Source: Actinomycetota bacterium (GTDB lineage: Bacteria > Actinomycetota > Acidimicrobiia > Acidimicrobiales > Ilumatobacteraceae). Taken from it: a DNA stretch of 42,579 nucleotides. The notes under the pieces were generated by a model, which saw only the letters and a list, made by a program, of their open reading frames with translations, had not been told where the DNA came from and did not search any database. The position numbers and the translations under genes are program-made. Position 1 is the first letter of the stretch. The number at the start of each line of letters is the position of its first letter. Positions 9,281-17,429 of this stretch are shown in pieces. The stretch spans positions 1-42,579 of the forward strand of contig WLPO01000002.1 in NCBI GenBank assembly GCA_009698745.1, in the 5' to 3' direction.

Positions 9281-9834
9281 TGCGCGCCCACCACGGATTC
9301 GGCGCGCAAGATGCTGTTGCGCAATGGAGCAATGGCCAAGTGACACAACGCAATCGCTGCGGCATCTGCCGCATCGGCTGGCTCGGGCAACGTAGAAAGA
9401 CCAAGTCGCTGTTGCACCATCTTTTGCACCTGCAACTTATTGGCGGTGCCCGAACCGGTCACTGCACTTTTAACTTGGCTTGGTGTGTATTGCACAACAT
9501 CAATTCCTAATCGACTTGCCATCGCCAGCACCAAACCACTCACTTGACCAACACTCATTGCCGTTCGTACGTTGTTCTGAAAAAATACTTGCTCAACTGC
9601 AATCGCATCGGGTCGTGTCTCATCGACAAGTTTTTCTATATCCAATTGCAATGCGCACAACCGATGCTGCAACAACTCAGTTGCGGGAGTCGTCATTACG
9701 CCAAGGGCGACAACTGCTGGATTTAATGAGTGAGTCGTCTGTCGAGATGTTTGCGACCGAAGCACCGCGTACCCACAACGGGTGAGACCGGGGTCAATTC
9801 CGAGGACCACGAGAGCTGACTTGTGGGCGAACAT
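9277..9834 (-). CDS. ruvC: Crossover junction endodeoxyribonuclease RuvC
   Basis: RuvC cuts Holliday junctions symmetrically. The 185-aa protein has the RNase-H-fold acidic residues: D in VLGIDPGLTRCGYAV, E in AVEQVFFQNNVRTAMSVGQ, and the C-terminal D pair in EPADAADAAAIALCH. It heads the ruvCAB-queA unit and is preceded by a TAAGGT box 7 nt before its ATG, so it is probably translated from a leaderless transcript. Length is normal. Confidence 0.96.
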   Translation of the reverse strand: MFAHKSALVVLGIDPGLTRCGYAVLRSQTSRQTTHSLNPAVVALGVMTTPATELLQHRLCALQLDIEKLVDETRPDAIAVEQVFFQNNVRTAMSVGQVSGLVLAMASRLGIDVVQYTPSQVKSAVTGSGTANKLQVQKMVQQRLGLSTLPEPADAADAAAIALCHLAIAPLRNSILRAESVVGAQ

Positions 9835-9841
9835 ATGTTCT

Positions 9842-9847
9842 ACCTTA
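9842..9847 (-). promoter_or_regulatory. Predicted -10 box of leaderless ruvC promoter
   Basis: TAAGGT sits 7 nt upstream of the ruvC ATG, in the 40-bp gap after the peroxiredoxin gene. It matches TANNNT at the spacing expected when transcription begins at the start codon. Confidence 0.55.
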
Positions 9848-9874
9848 GTGCCAAAACACGGACTAGGTAAGGAT

Positions 9875-10327
9875 TTAGACCGCCGAACGCAGTGCCGCTA
9901 CCAGCTCGTCCACTGGACGAAAGGTAAGACCGACTGCAGATCTGTGTACGTACCGCAGCACGCCTTGAGCATCCAGCACAAAAATACTGCGCCTCACCAT
10001 GCCCAAGAGACCTACGACTCCATATGCCCCTGCCACCACTTTTTCGGTGTCAGCCAATAATGGGAATCCGAAACCATGCTTGGCAGAAAATGCATCGTGA
10101 CTAGCAACATCTTGGGCCGAGATACCGAGCACCTGTGCTCCAATGTTATTGAATTGTGCAAGCTCATTGTTATATGAACACAATTGCTTTGTGCACACCG
10201 CAGTGTTGTCGCCTGGATAAAAAACTAGGACAACAGGTTTACCTGCAAAGTCCGAAAGTGAATATGACTTGCCACCACTTCCAAGCAGCGTGAACCCCGG
10301 TGCCTTATCGCCTACTGAAACACTCAT
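9875..10327 (-). CDS. bcp: Peroxiredoxin, BCP/PrxQ type
   Basis: This 150-aa thiol peroxidase should reduce hydrogen peroxide and organic hydroperoxides in the cytoplasm. It has the AhpC/TSA fold start (VGDKAPGFTLLGSGG), the active-site loop FYPGDNTAVCTKQLCSYNN with the peroxidatic Cys, and a second Cys five residues later, the resolving position of atypical two-Cys BCP enzymes. The usual T-P before the peroxidatic Cys is replaced by T-A-V. Its ATG overlaps the yebC stop by 4 nt (ATGA), so it is coupled to the pdxS-pdxT-yebC unit. The reducing partner is not visible here. Confidence 0.9.
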   Translation of the reverse strand: MSVSVGDKAPGFTLLGSGGKSYSLSDFAGKPVVLVFYPGDNTAVCTKQLCSYNNELAQFNNIGAQVLGISAQDVASHDAFSAKHGFGFPLLADTEKVVAGAYGVVGLLGMVRRSIFVLDAQGVLRYVHRSAVGLTFRPVDELVAALRSAV

Positions 10328-11073
10328 GACGCAGCCTCCTCGAGAATCGCATCGCTCATATCAAAATTTGCATACACGTCTTGCACGTCATCGTTATCTT
10401 CCAAATCGTCCATGATGCGAAGAATTTTTTTGGCGTCGGCTATGTCGGTCACCGGAACCTGAAGAGACGAAACCATTGTCGACACCGCAGACACAACGGT
10501 CATGCCAGCGGTTTCCAGTGATGCTTTGAGTTCGTACAACGAATGAGAATCACATGTCACGCGCCAGGTATCACCGTCGTCCACCACATCTTCCGCGCCA
10601 TGTTCAAGCGAGACCATCATCACTTCGTCTTCGGATACTGATTTATCAATCTGCACGACACCTTTGCGCGAAAACTGCCAACCAACTGCGCCGGGTTCTG
10701 CCATTGCGCCACCTGATTTGCTGAACGCAAGGCGCACATCTGACGCAGTGCGATTGCGATTGTCGGTGAGCGCATCAATCAACATGGCAACACCTCCCGG
10801 CGCATACGCCTCATATGTAATCGATTCGAAAGCCGCACCAGTGTGCTCGCCCATTCCGCGCTTAATTGCACGATCGATTGCGTCGTTTGTCATCTGTGCA
10901 GCTTTTGCTTTGAGCACGATTGTGCGCAATGACGCATTAGAGGCAGGGTCGCCTCCGCCTTCTCTCGTACTGACTTCGAGTTGTCGTGCGAGTTTTGCAA
11001 ACGTCTTGCCACGCGCCTTGTCGGCTTTACCCTTTTTGTGTTTGATTGTTGCCCATTTGGAATGGCCTGACAT
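10324..11073 (-). CDS. yebC: YebC/PmpR-family protein (TACO1-like)
   Basis: The 249-aa product is a full-length YebC family member, starting MSGHSKWATIKHKKGKADKARGKTFAKL, the family signature, with the conserved YEAYAPGGVAMLIDALTDNRNRT segment in the middle. Family members are described both as transcription regulators (PmpR) and, more recently, as translation factors helping ribosomes through proline stretches; the sequence does not settle which applies. It lies 2 nt after pdxT, the same neighbour as in mycobacteria. No unusual features. Confidence 0.95.
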   Translation of the reverse strand: MSGHSKWATIKHKKGKADKARGKTFAKLARQLEVSTREGGGDPASNASLRTIVLKAKAAQMTNDAIDRAIKRGMGEHTGAAFESITYEAYAPGGVAMLIDALTDNRNRTASDVRLAFSKSGGAMAEPGAVGWQFSRKGVVQIDKSVSEDEVMMVSLEHGAEDVVDDGDTWRVTCDSHSLYELKASLETAGMTVVSAVSTMVSSLQVPVTDIADAKKILRIMDDLEDNDDVQDVYANFDMSDAILEEAAS

Positions 11074-11075
11074 CT

Positions 11076-11642
11076 CTACACCTCCTGCAAAAACAATGAA
11101 TGAATACGATTATCGCTGGTCAATTCTGGATGAAACGACGCCACCATAACTGGACCCTGACGCGCCAACACCACTTTGTCCTCGTGCGTCGAAAGTACCT
11201 CAACGTCTCCACCCAGGCGAACCACCTGCGGAGCACGTATAAACATGGCGTGAAAAGGCGTTTGCAAGCCTGCAACCTGTAGCTCAGTCTCAAAGCTTTC
11301 CACCTGACGACCATAGGCGTTGCGCTGCACGTCAATATCTATTGCGCCATAGAAACGCTGATCTGGTCGCCCGTCAGCGATGCTTTTTGCCAACAAGATC
11401 ATGCCCGCGCAAGTTCCGAAAACCGGCATTGCATTATTGATCCGTTCTGCAATCGGATCAAACAATTGAGATGTAGTGAGCAGGTGCGACATCGTTGTCG
11501 ACTCTCCACCTGGCATCACGAGTGCGTCCACCAATTCGAGATCCTGAGTCGTTCTTACTTGCACCGTTTCGGCGCCGAGGCTCTGCAACATTTCTTCATG
11601 CACAGCAAATGCACCTTGCAATGCCAAGATGCCAACTTTCAT
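11076..11642 (-). CDS. pdxT: Pyridoxal 5'-phosphate synthase glutaminase subunit PdxT
   Basis: PdxT releases ammonia from glutamine and channels it to PdxS for direct PLP synthesis. The 188-aa class I glutamine amidotransferase shows the triad: C78 in FGTCAGMILL, and H171 and E173 in SFHPELT. The PGGEST loop is at about 44-49. It follows pdxS after 49 nt that include a hairpin and is followed by yebC after 2 nt. A TATAGA sequence lies just before the ATG but too close to be its own -10 box, so expression probably comes from the pdxS transcript. Confidence 0.96.
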   Translation of the reverse strand: MKVGILALQGAFAVHEEMLQSLGAETVQVRTTQDLELVDALVMPGGESTTMSHLLTTSQLFDPIAERINNAMPVFGTCAGMILLAKSIADGRPDQRFYGAIDIDVQRNAYGRQVESFETELQVAGLQTPFHAMFIRAPQVVRLGGDVEVLSTHEDKVVLARQGPVMVASFHPELTSDNRIHSLFLQEV

Positions 11643-11666
11643 TTTCTATACCAGACTGTCAACGCG

Positions 11667-11691
11667 TCAAACTCAATGTTGTTGAGTTTGA
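11667..11691 (-). other. Stable hairpin between pdxS and pdxT
   Basis: The arms CAAACTCAA and TTGAGTTTG pair perfectly, plus one flanking T-A pair, giving a 10-bp stem with a 5-nt loop immediately after the pdxS stop. No T-run follows on the minus strand. It could set the pdxS 3' end, giving more synthase than glutaminase message, or be a partial terminator. Confidence 0.5.
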
Positions 11692-12585
11692 TTACCAACC
11701 GCGCTCGGCGTAACGCTCGTTGATCTGATCCATTCCGATACCTGTCATCGGTGCACCAAGGTTGCGACTGACCTTTGCCAAAATGTCTGCGTCCATAAAG
11801 TGCGTCGTTGCTTCAACAATGGCTTTTGCTCGCGGCGACGGGTCATCACTTTTAAAAATTCCTGAGCCGACAAATACCGATTGTGCGCCGAGCTGCATTG
11901 CCAATGCTGCGTCTGCTGGTGTAGCGATGCCACCTGCACAAAACAATGGAACCTGAAGTGAACCGGTCTCGGCAATTTCCTGCACGAGAGGCAATGGCGC
12001 GCCAAGTTTTTTGGCCCAGTCAAACAACTCAGCCGAGTCGGCTTGAGTGATTTTGCGAATGTCACCAAAGATATTGCGCAAGTGGCGCACTGCTTCAACA
12101 ACGTTTCCAGTGCCTGCTTCGCCCTTTGAACGAATAAGTGCAGCACCCTCGCTGATGCGACGAAGGGCTTCACCCAAGTTGGTCGCTCCACAAACAAACG
12201 GAGTATCGAAAACCATCTTGTCGATGTGATGCGTTTCGTCGGCTGGAGTGAGTACTTCTGACTCGTCGATGAAGTCGACACCTAGCGATTGCAAAATTTG
12301 AGCTTCAACAAAATGACCGATGCGTGCTTTAGCCATCACCGGAATAGTGCAGCATGCCTGAATTGCCATAATCATTTCTGGGTCGCTCATTCGTGCAACG
12401 CCACCGTCGCGACGGATGTCGGCAGGAACGCGCTCGAGTGCCATCACTGCTACTGCGCCAGCATCTTCTGCGATCTTCGCTTGTTCAGAGTTGACGACGT
12501 CCATAATGACGCCACCCTTGAGCATCTCGGCCAAACCGCGCTTGACCTGCATTGATCCAGTTGTGCGTGCAGCATTCTTTGTCAT
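11692..12585 (-). CDS. pdxS: Pyridoxal 5'-phosphate synthase lyase subunit PdxS
   Basis: PdxS condenses ribose 5-phosphate, glyceraldehyde 3-phosphate and ammonia to PLP; twelve copies form the core of the PdxST complex. The sequence is strongly conserved: [59 protein letters not shown] with the active-site Lys, and the [11 protein letters not shown] region. I place the start at the ATG at 12585 (297 aa) because a TACGAT box lies 7 nt upstream and overlaps the alternative ATG at 12594, which would give 300 aa. Both are family-compatible. Confidence 0.96.
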   Translation of the reverse strand: MTKNAARTTGSMQVKRGLAEMLKGGVIMDVVNSEQAKIAEDAGAVAVMALERVPADIRRDGGVARMSDPEMIMAIQACCTIPVMAKARIGHFVEAQILQSLGVDFIDESEVLTPADETHHIDKMVFDTPFVCGATNLGEALRRISEGAALIRSKGEAGTGNVVEAVRHLRNIFGDIRKITQADSAELFDWAKKLGAPLPLVQEIAETGSLQVPLFCAGGIATPADAALAMQLGAQSVFVGSGIFKSDDPSPRAKAIVEATTHFMDADILAKVSRNLGAPMTGIGMDQINERYAERGW

Positions 12586-12592
12586 GAGATCC

Positions 12593-12598
12593 ATCGTA
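12593..12598 (-). promoter_or_regulatory. Predicted -10 box of leaderless pdxS promoter
   Basis: TACGAT lies 7 nt upstream of the ATG at 12585 and matches TANNNT. If correct, the ATG at 12594 is promoter, not coding sequence. Confidence 0.4.
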
Positions 12599-12645
12599 CC
12601 CAGAGCGTTACCGACACAAACGGTCGTGTATTTGTGACTGTTTTC

Positions 12646-13692
12646 TTAGAGAAACTTCACGTCGTCTGGGTTCGTGCCCACTGGCACCACGGCCGTTTTT
12701 GCTGCTCGGGCAACCTCAACAAACGTTTGGCCAGGAGTGAGTTTGATCACTGCCCCACTCGAATCTTTCAACACGAACGGTGTCAAGCGATCGGTTCGTT
12801 CCCATGTGCCCTCAATCAGGGTGCCGTTAGTAAATACGTACACTTTTCCGCTGCCCAGGGTCTTAGAAGTTGGGCTGTAACCCTTGGTGTATTCAACTTC
12901 GAGCACGATCACATTGGGCACTGCAAGTTGAACGCCCGCTGCATCAACGTCTGGTGTTTTTTCTTGAATACGCAAAAATTCACTTGTGGTTGCGTCCCAA
13001 TCCCATTGAACCTTCACACCGTCCATCGAAACTTTGAGGCCTGCAATCGGTTGTGCAGTTGTGGCGGCGGCATCGCTCGCGCTTCGATACGAAAACTGCG
13101 CTGATGGTGCAGCCGAACCCTCAGGGCTGAGTGTCCACAACTTTGTCGTTTCTGCAAACAAGTTGTGTGGTGCTGAGCGATCATTGTCGCGATGGAAACC
13201 ACCAGCTTTATTGGCCACCGAGTAACTCAAGTCAACAAGATCTGATTTCTTAATTGCAGCCGCTACCTGTGCGTTGCCACCGCTCCAGACGAACAACGGT
13301 TTCATGAGCGAACCGAGCAAATCAATATCTTGAAAGCGACCGCTGCGGATTGGGCCAACGGGGTCTGAACCCTCACTTTGAAATACTGCGGCCAGCCGTG
13401 TCAGTTTTTCGACATTCTCTTCAAAAATAATGTCTGCCTGATTAATGCCCAGTTGTGGACGAGCAGAAGGATGATTGTCGATCTTGACCACCATTGCCGG
13501 CCTATTCAACGTGGCCGAATCAGTATTTGGCAATCCAGTCAGTGGATTGACAACAACCGCATTTGTTGTCTCGGTTACAACCGTGCTTTCTGCTGCGGTG
13601 CCATCCGTTGAACTTGACGAGCCTCCACAGTTAGCAAGCGCCAGCAACGAAACTGCAACGATAGAACTTCGTACCACTATTCGATTGTTCAT
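12646..13692 (-). CDS. DUF3048 (YerB-like) putative lipoprotein
   Basis: The 348-aa protein has an N-terminal hydrophobic signal ending LALANC, with C22 as the likely lipidated residue; Asn at -1 is atypical for a lipobox. A Ser/Thr-rich spacer follows, then the DUF3048 body: NPLTGL, RPAMVVKIDNHPSARPQ, GINQADIIFEENVE, FQSEGSDPVGPIRSGR and FVWSGGNAQV. The function of DUF3048 proteins is not established; they are surface or periplasmic in Gram-positive bacteria. It starts 2 nt after the HtpX-like gene, so it is in the lemA-htpX transcript. LspA, encoded elsewhere in the window, would process it. Confidence 0.85.
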   Translation of the reverse strand: MNNRIVVRSSIVAVSLLALANCGGSSSSTDGTAAESTVVTETTNAVVVNPLTGLPNTDSATLNRPAMVVKIDNHPSARPQLGINQADIIFEENVEKLTRLAAVFQSEGSDPVGPIRSGRFQDIDLLGSLMKPLFVWSGGNAQVAAAIKKSDLVDLSYSVANKAGGFHRDNDRSAPHNLFAETTKLWTLSPEGSAAPSAQFSYRSASDAAATTAQPIAGLKVSMDGVKVQWDWDATTSEFLRIQEKTPDVDAAGVQLAVPNVIVLEVEYTKGYSPTSKTLGSGKVYVFTNGTLIEGTWERTDRLTPFVLKDSSGAVIKLTPGQTFVEVARAAKTAVVPVGTNPDDVKFL

Positions 13693-13694
13693 GA

Positions 13695-14600
13695 TTAGAT
13701 CTCTCTGAGCAGCGCAATTCGTTCTGCTAATGGGGGGTGCGTATTGAAAAGTTTATGCCACATGCTCAATCGGCCCGAGTCATTCACACCAGACATCGGC
13801 TGCTCAATCCACATGTGAGCCGTTGCCATGCTGGCCGAATGGGTGACAGTGCTATCTGCCTGAAGTTTTTCGAGTGCAGAGATCAAACCTGGTGGATACC
13901 TTGTCATTTTGCATGCCGATACATCAGCCAACGTTTCGCGTCTTCGACTGACAGCGGCTTGCATGATCTTGGCAAGGATCGGTGCGAGTATCAAGAGTGC
14001 GATACCGATGAATGCAAGTGGATTGTTGCTGTCGCGACGATCATTGCCACGGCTCACTCGCCCGCCGTTCCACCACATCATTCGAATAGTGATGTCAGTG
14101 ATAAGAGCAATAGTGCCCACCAATGTCACTGCCAATGTGCTCACCAAAATGTCATAGTTCTTAATATGCGAAAGTTCGTGGGCAACAACACCCTCCAACT
14201 CGACGCGATTCATTTTCTCGAGCAGACCCGTGGTGACCGCGATTGCAGCATGCTTGGGGTTTCTGCCGGTTGCAAATGCATTGGGCGCTTCATCTCGAAT
14301 AACAAACACGCGCGGTTTTGGCAATCCGCTCGCGATACATAAGCCTTCAACCAGGTTGTGCAAGCGACGAAATTCAACAGGGTCGGCTGGCACTGCACGA
14401 CTGACCGCCAGCGCTACCGCATCAGATTTCCAATATGAGCCAAATGCAAACACAGCCGAAAACACCAACGCGATAATTGTTCCAGTAGCCCCATTGCCGA
14501 TAAGTACACCGACAGCCATACCAACCAACACGGTGATGATGACAAATCCGGTGAGCAAGAAAAATGTGCGTCGCTTATTAGACGCGATGAGGTCATTCAT
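13695..14600 (-). CDS. htpX: HtpX-like M48 zinc metalloprotease
   Basis: This membrane-bound M48 peptidase has 301 aa. Two N-terminal membrane helices (about 13-55) are followed by the zinc motif HELSH (about residue 140) with the conserved N-x-D-I-L after it, two further hydrophobic segments (about 155-175 and 197-215), and the third ligand Glu in SRRRETLADVSA. Family members degrade misfolded membrane proteins. It pairs with lemA 23 nt upstream, a common arrangement. The gene symbol follows the family name and does not imply full orthology to E. coli HtpX. Confidence 0.9.
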   Translation of the reverse strand: MNDLIASNKRRTFFLLTGFVIITVLVGMAVGVLIGNGATGTIIALVFSAVFAFGSYWKSDAVALAVSRAVPADPVEFRRLHNLVEGLCIASGLPKPRVFVIRDEAPNAFATGRNPKHAAIAVTTGLLEKMNRVELEGVVAHELSHIKNYDILVSTLAVTLVGTIALITDITIRMMWWNGGRVSRGNDRRDSNNPLAFIGIALLILAPILAKIMQAAVSRRRETLADVSACKMTRYPPGLISALEKLQADSTVTHSASMATAHMWIEQPMSGVNDSGRLSMWHKLFNTHPPLAERIALLREI

Positions 14601-14623
14601 GAAACTTTTGATTTCCGATCTAG

Positions 14624-15175
14624 CTAAAACTTGACTTCGGGTGTGGTGCGTGCGACAGCTTCGGCCTCGAAATATTCACGCTTCGAGAACTTAAAGGAAC
14701 TCGCAACGAGTGAGCCAGGAAACTTTTGTATTGCTGTGTTGTACGACAAAACAGCATCGCCATAAAACTGTCGCGCATATGCAATGCGGCTTTCCGTGTT
14801 GGAAAGTTCTTCTTGCAGCGAAACAAAACCTTGGTTGGCCTTGAGGTCGGGATACGCCTCTGAAAGGGCAAACAACTGACGCAGTGCCCCAGATATCGCG
14901 GTGTCGGCAGCGGCCTGAGCACTTGGTGTCGCCGATGCACTCATTGCCGAGTTGCGCGCCGAGATTACAGCATCCAACGTGGCACGCTCGTGAGTTGCGT
15001 AGCCCTTCACGGTCTCGACCAGATTCGGTATGAGATCAAGTCGGCGTTTCAATTGCACATCAATCTGCGACCATGCATTGTCAACCTCGTTGCGGCGACC
15101 AACGAGCGAGTTATACATCAAGACCAACGCCAGCAGCACAACTGCAATGGCGGCAAAAGCAATCAGAATGTTCAT
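14624..15175 (-). CDS. lemA: LemA family membrane protein
   Basis: The 183-aa protein has an N-terminal membrane helix (about 3-22) and a helical domain with the LemA signatures YNSLVGRRNEVDNAWSQIDVQLKRRLDLIPNLVETVKGYA and FSKREYFEAE. LemA proteins form a four-helix fold; their molecular role is unclear, but they are repeatedly encoded beside HtpX-type proteases, as here. A TAGACT box 7 nt upstream of the ATG makes it the first gene of a leaderless lemA-htpX-DUF3048 unit. Confidence 0.93.
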   Translation of the reverse strand: MNILIAFAAIAVVLLALVLMYNSLVGRRNEVDNAWSQIDVQLKRRLDLIPNLVETVKGYATHERATLDAVISARNSAMSASATPSAQAAADTAISGALRQLFALSEAYPDLKANQGFVSLQEELSNTESRIAYARQFYGDAVLSYNTAIQKFPGSLVASSFKFSKREYFEAEAVARTTPEVKF

Positions 15176-15182
15176 GATGCTC

Positions 15183-15188
15183 AGTCTA
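15183..15188 (-). promoter_or_regulatory. Predicted -10 box of leaderless lemA promoter
   Basis: TAGACT lies 7 nt upstream of the lemA ATG within the 50-bp gap after the pimA-like gene. The heptamer AGACTGA occurs twice around it. TANNNT match at leaderless spacing. Confidence 0.5.
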
Positions 15189-15225
15189 GTTCAGTCTTTT
15201 GATATCGCGTCCCCACTTGCATGCA

Positions 15226-16398
15226 TCAGCTTTGGCCAACTTGAGGTCGGCGGAGTACACGGTGCTCAAACATTGAAAGAAGTTTGTTGGGTTGCACCAC
15301 GATCTCTTCATTCTTTTCAGCCGCTAAAAGTCTTTCGTAAATCGATACATATTCTTTTGCTAGACGTTGCATCGAGAAATCCTCTGCACGCTTGAGACCG
15401 CCAGCCACCAAACGCTCCGACAACTTGGTGTCGTTAACGATCTGCGTGATTGATTTTGCAAGCAGTTCCTCGTTGCCTGGAGCCACGAGCAGCGCATTCA
15501 CTTCGTGCGTCGCGACATTGCGGTAGCCATCAATATCGGTAGTAACCAGCGGTGCTGCTGCGGCCATTGCCTCGAGCAGAACGATGCCGAACGATTCTCC
15601 CCTCAATGACGGCGCGCAAAATACGGTGCAACGAGAAAGTCGATCGAGCTTGTCTGTTTCGGTGATTCGTCCGAGCCACAAGATGCGCTTGTCGTTTTCA
15701 TACAGTCTGCGCATCTCGTCTATGCCTGGTCCATCTGCTGCTATCCAGAGTGCATAATTCTGTGGCAAGTACTTCATCGCACCAAGTAACACTTCTAAAC
15801 CTTTTCTGGGTTCGAAACGCCCGCAGAAAAAGATTGTTGGTTGAGTCTCACGCATCGCACCAGGCTTCAAGTAGCGAGAAGTTTCTATGCCGTTAAACAG
15901 CACCTGGTAGTCGCCATCGAGATACCTCGATGCAAGCTCTTTTGCAGCTTCCGATACCGCAACGCGCGCGCTCAAGTGATTGGCTGCCCAACGCGCGGTT
16001 TTGTTGAGAACCCGATACGAAGATGAATCACCAGCGGCATGAAATGTTCCCACCGTCGGTGCAAGCCGCAACAGCAATGAGGTGACCGTGGGACCAGGCA
16101 CGATGGGTTCGTGTAAGTGAATGACGTCGAACGCCTCATCGTTGAGTGCACGAATCGTGCGCAATGCTGCCGATGGATCTGGCGCGAGCGGTGCAACAGA
16201 ACCGTTGGCAGAAGTAGGCAGGCTCTGACCCAAGGGTGTCACAAAGGGTTCAGGTGGCGGACCATCACATGGCGCGAGCACTCGAACTTCGTGGCCGATG
16301 CGGCGAAGCTCGCGCGCAAGACCCATAACTTGGGCTTGAACGCCGCCAGGGACTGACACGCTGTAGGGACTCACCATTGCAACCCGCAACATGTTCAC
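15226..16398 (-). CDS. pimA: GT4 glycosyltransferase, PimA-like phosphatidylinositol mannosyltransferase
   Basis: A cytoplasmic, membrane-associated GT-B enzyme expected to transfer mannose from GDP-Man to phosphatidylinositol, the first step of PIM synthesis. The N-terminus (RVAMVSPYSVSVPGGVQAQVMGLARELRRIGHEV) matches PimA-type enzymes; the donor site shows FCGRFEPRKGLEVLL and the E-x7-E motif within RGESFGIVLLEAMA. The GTG at 16398 is chosen because TACCGT lies 7 nt upstream (390 aa); the ATG two codons later at 16392 is the alternative. The reading frame extends to 16452, but that part is not family-like. In mycobacteria pimA directly follows patA; here arsenic genes and an LLM gene intervene. 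Exact acceptor specificity is inferred from context. Confidence 0.82.
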   Translation of the reverse strand: MNMLRVAMVSPYSVSVPGGVQAQVMGLARELRRIGHEVRVLAPCDGPPPEPFVTPLGQSLPTSANGSVAPLAPDPSAALRTIRALNDEAFDVIHLHEPIVPGPTVTSLLLRLAPTVGTFHAAGDSSSYRVLNKTARWAANHLSARVAVSEAAKELASRYLDGDYQVLFNGIETSRYLKPGAMRETQPTIFFCGRFEPRKGLEVLLGAMKYLPQNYALWIAADGPGIDEMRRLYENDKRILWLGRITETDKLDRLSRCTVFCAPSLRGESFGIVLLEAMAAAAPLVTTDIDGYRNVATHEVNALLVAPGNEELLAKSITQIVNDTKLSERLVAGGLKRAEDFSMQRLAKEYVSIYERLLAAEKNEEIVVQPNKLLSMFEHRVLRRPQVGQS

Positions 16399-16405
16399 GC
16401 CGTAT

Positions 16406-16411
16406 ACGGTA
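16406..16411 (-). promoter_or_regulatory. Predicted -10 box of leaderless pimA-like promoter
   Basis: TACCGT, then 7 nt (ATACGGC), then the GTG at 16398. The core and spacer closely resemble those of inhA (TACCGT, TGACGGC, ATG). Confidence 0.55.
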
Positions 16412-16481
16412 GACCGTCTAGAAGCTATTTGAGCGATAACAAACGAAAACAAATCAAAGTCAGCACGAAAGTAGTGAGACC

Positions 16482-17414
16482 ATGACGCAATTCCCTACAA
16501 ATCCGTATTCCAAACCAGCAATTTCGATCGTTGCAACACCCACCAAACGCAATGCAATTTTGGAGCTGGCGCAAAAAGCCGAACAACTCGGCTTTGAAGG
16601 CCTTGCCTGCCCAAGCCTCGGCGGCACGATGGCACTCTGCACATCACTCGCCCATTCCACAAACACGATTCATTTCTGGACATCAATACAACCGATGTAT
16701 TACAGCCACCCAGTAGAGACGGCAAATACCGCAGCACACATTCACGAAATTTCACGCGGACGATTTGGTCTCGGCATTGGCGTCAGCCATGGACCAGTTG
16801 TGCAACGTCTCGGCGTCGAGACCGGCAAGCCTTTGAGCGACATTTCCAATTACGTTGCAGCGATGCGTGCCAATGAGCGATTTTCGGGCGAACTACCGCC
16901 GATCTATTTGGCCACTCTTCGAGACAAGATGTTCGCACTTTCGCACCAAATTTCCGAAGGCGCTATTTGGGCCAATGCGTCGTTGCGCGATATAGGGCGC
17001 CAGGTTGCGACTCTTCCCGCAGAAAAACAATCCACATTCTTTATGTCCAACATGGTTCCGACCATCATCAGCGAAGATGTCGACGCAGCCTTGGCATTGC
17101 ATCGAAAGACATTGACTGGCTATGTCTCGCTCCCCAACTATCGGAATTATTGGCGCACCGCTGGCTACGTCGATGAAATGGATGCAATCGAACATGTCCT
17201 CGCCACAACTCCAAAAGAATCTATGGCAGAGACATTGCAAGCCAAGATGAGCGACTCATGGCTACGCGACTGCACTATTTCCGGTTCGGTATCTCAAGTG
17301 CGCGATCAATTTGCCGCTTGGGCCAACGCTGGTGTTTTGCCAATTGCGGTGATGTCATCCACCACTGGTGGTCAGGCAAAGGCAATCAGCGAACTCTTTG
17401 ACGCTTTCGCTTAA
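16482..17414 (+). CDS. LLM-class (luciferase-like) oxidoreductase, possibly F420-dependent
   Basis: The 310-aa protein is a TIM-barrel LLM-family member. Recognisable parts are AQKAEQLGFEGLACPS near the start, TSIQPMYYSHPVETANTAAHIHEISRGRFGLGIGVSHGPVVQRLGV in the middle (bulge and cofactor region), PPIYLATLRDKMFALSHQISEGAIWAN, and a C-terminal SQVRDQFAAWANAGVLPIAV. Actinobacterial relatives often use F420, and an F420:NADP oxidoreductase is encoded at 25118-25810, but FMN use cannot be excluded. The substrate is unknown. It diverges from the pimA-like gene and converges on arsC, with 15 bp between stops, so it may have arrived with the arsenic cluster. Confidence 0.82.
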   Translation: MTQFPTNPYSKPAISIVATPTKRNAILELAQKAEQLGFEGLACPSLGGTMALCTSLAHSTNTIHFWTSIQPMYYSHPVETANTAAHIHEISRGRFGLGIGVSHGPVVQRLGVETGKPLSDISNYVAAMRANERFSGELPPIYLATLRDKMFALSHQISEGAIWANASLRDIGRQVATLPAEKQSTFFMSNMVPTIISEDVDAALALHRKTLTGYVSLPNYRNYWRTAGYVDEMDAIEHVLATTPKESMAETLQAKMSDSWLRDCTISGSVSQVRDQFAAWANAGVLPIAVMSSTTGGQAKAISELFDAFA

Positions 17415-17429
17415 CGCAAATAATTCGAT

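Noticed and set aside
13737-14342. Plus-strand open frame of 201 codons
   Set aside because: Antisense to the HtpX-like gene, Cys/His-rich random-looking sequence.
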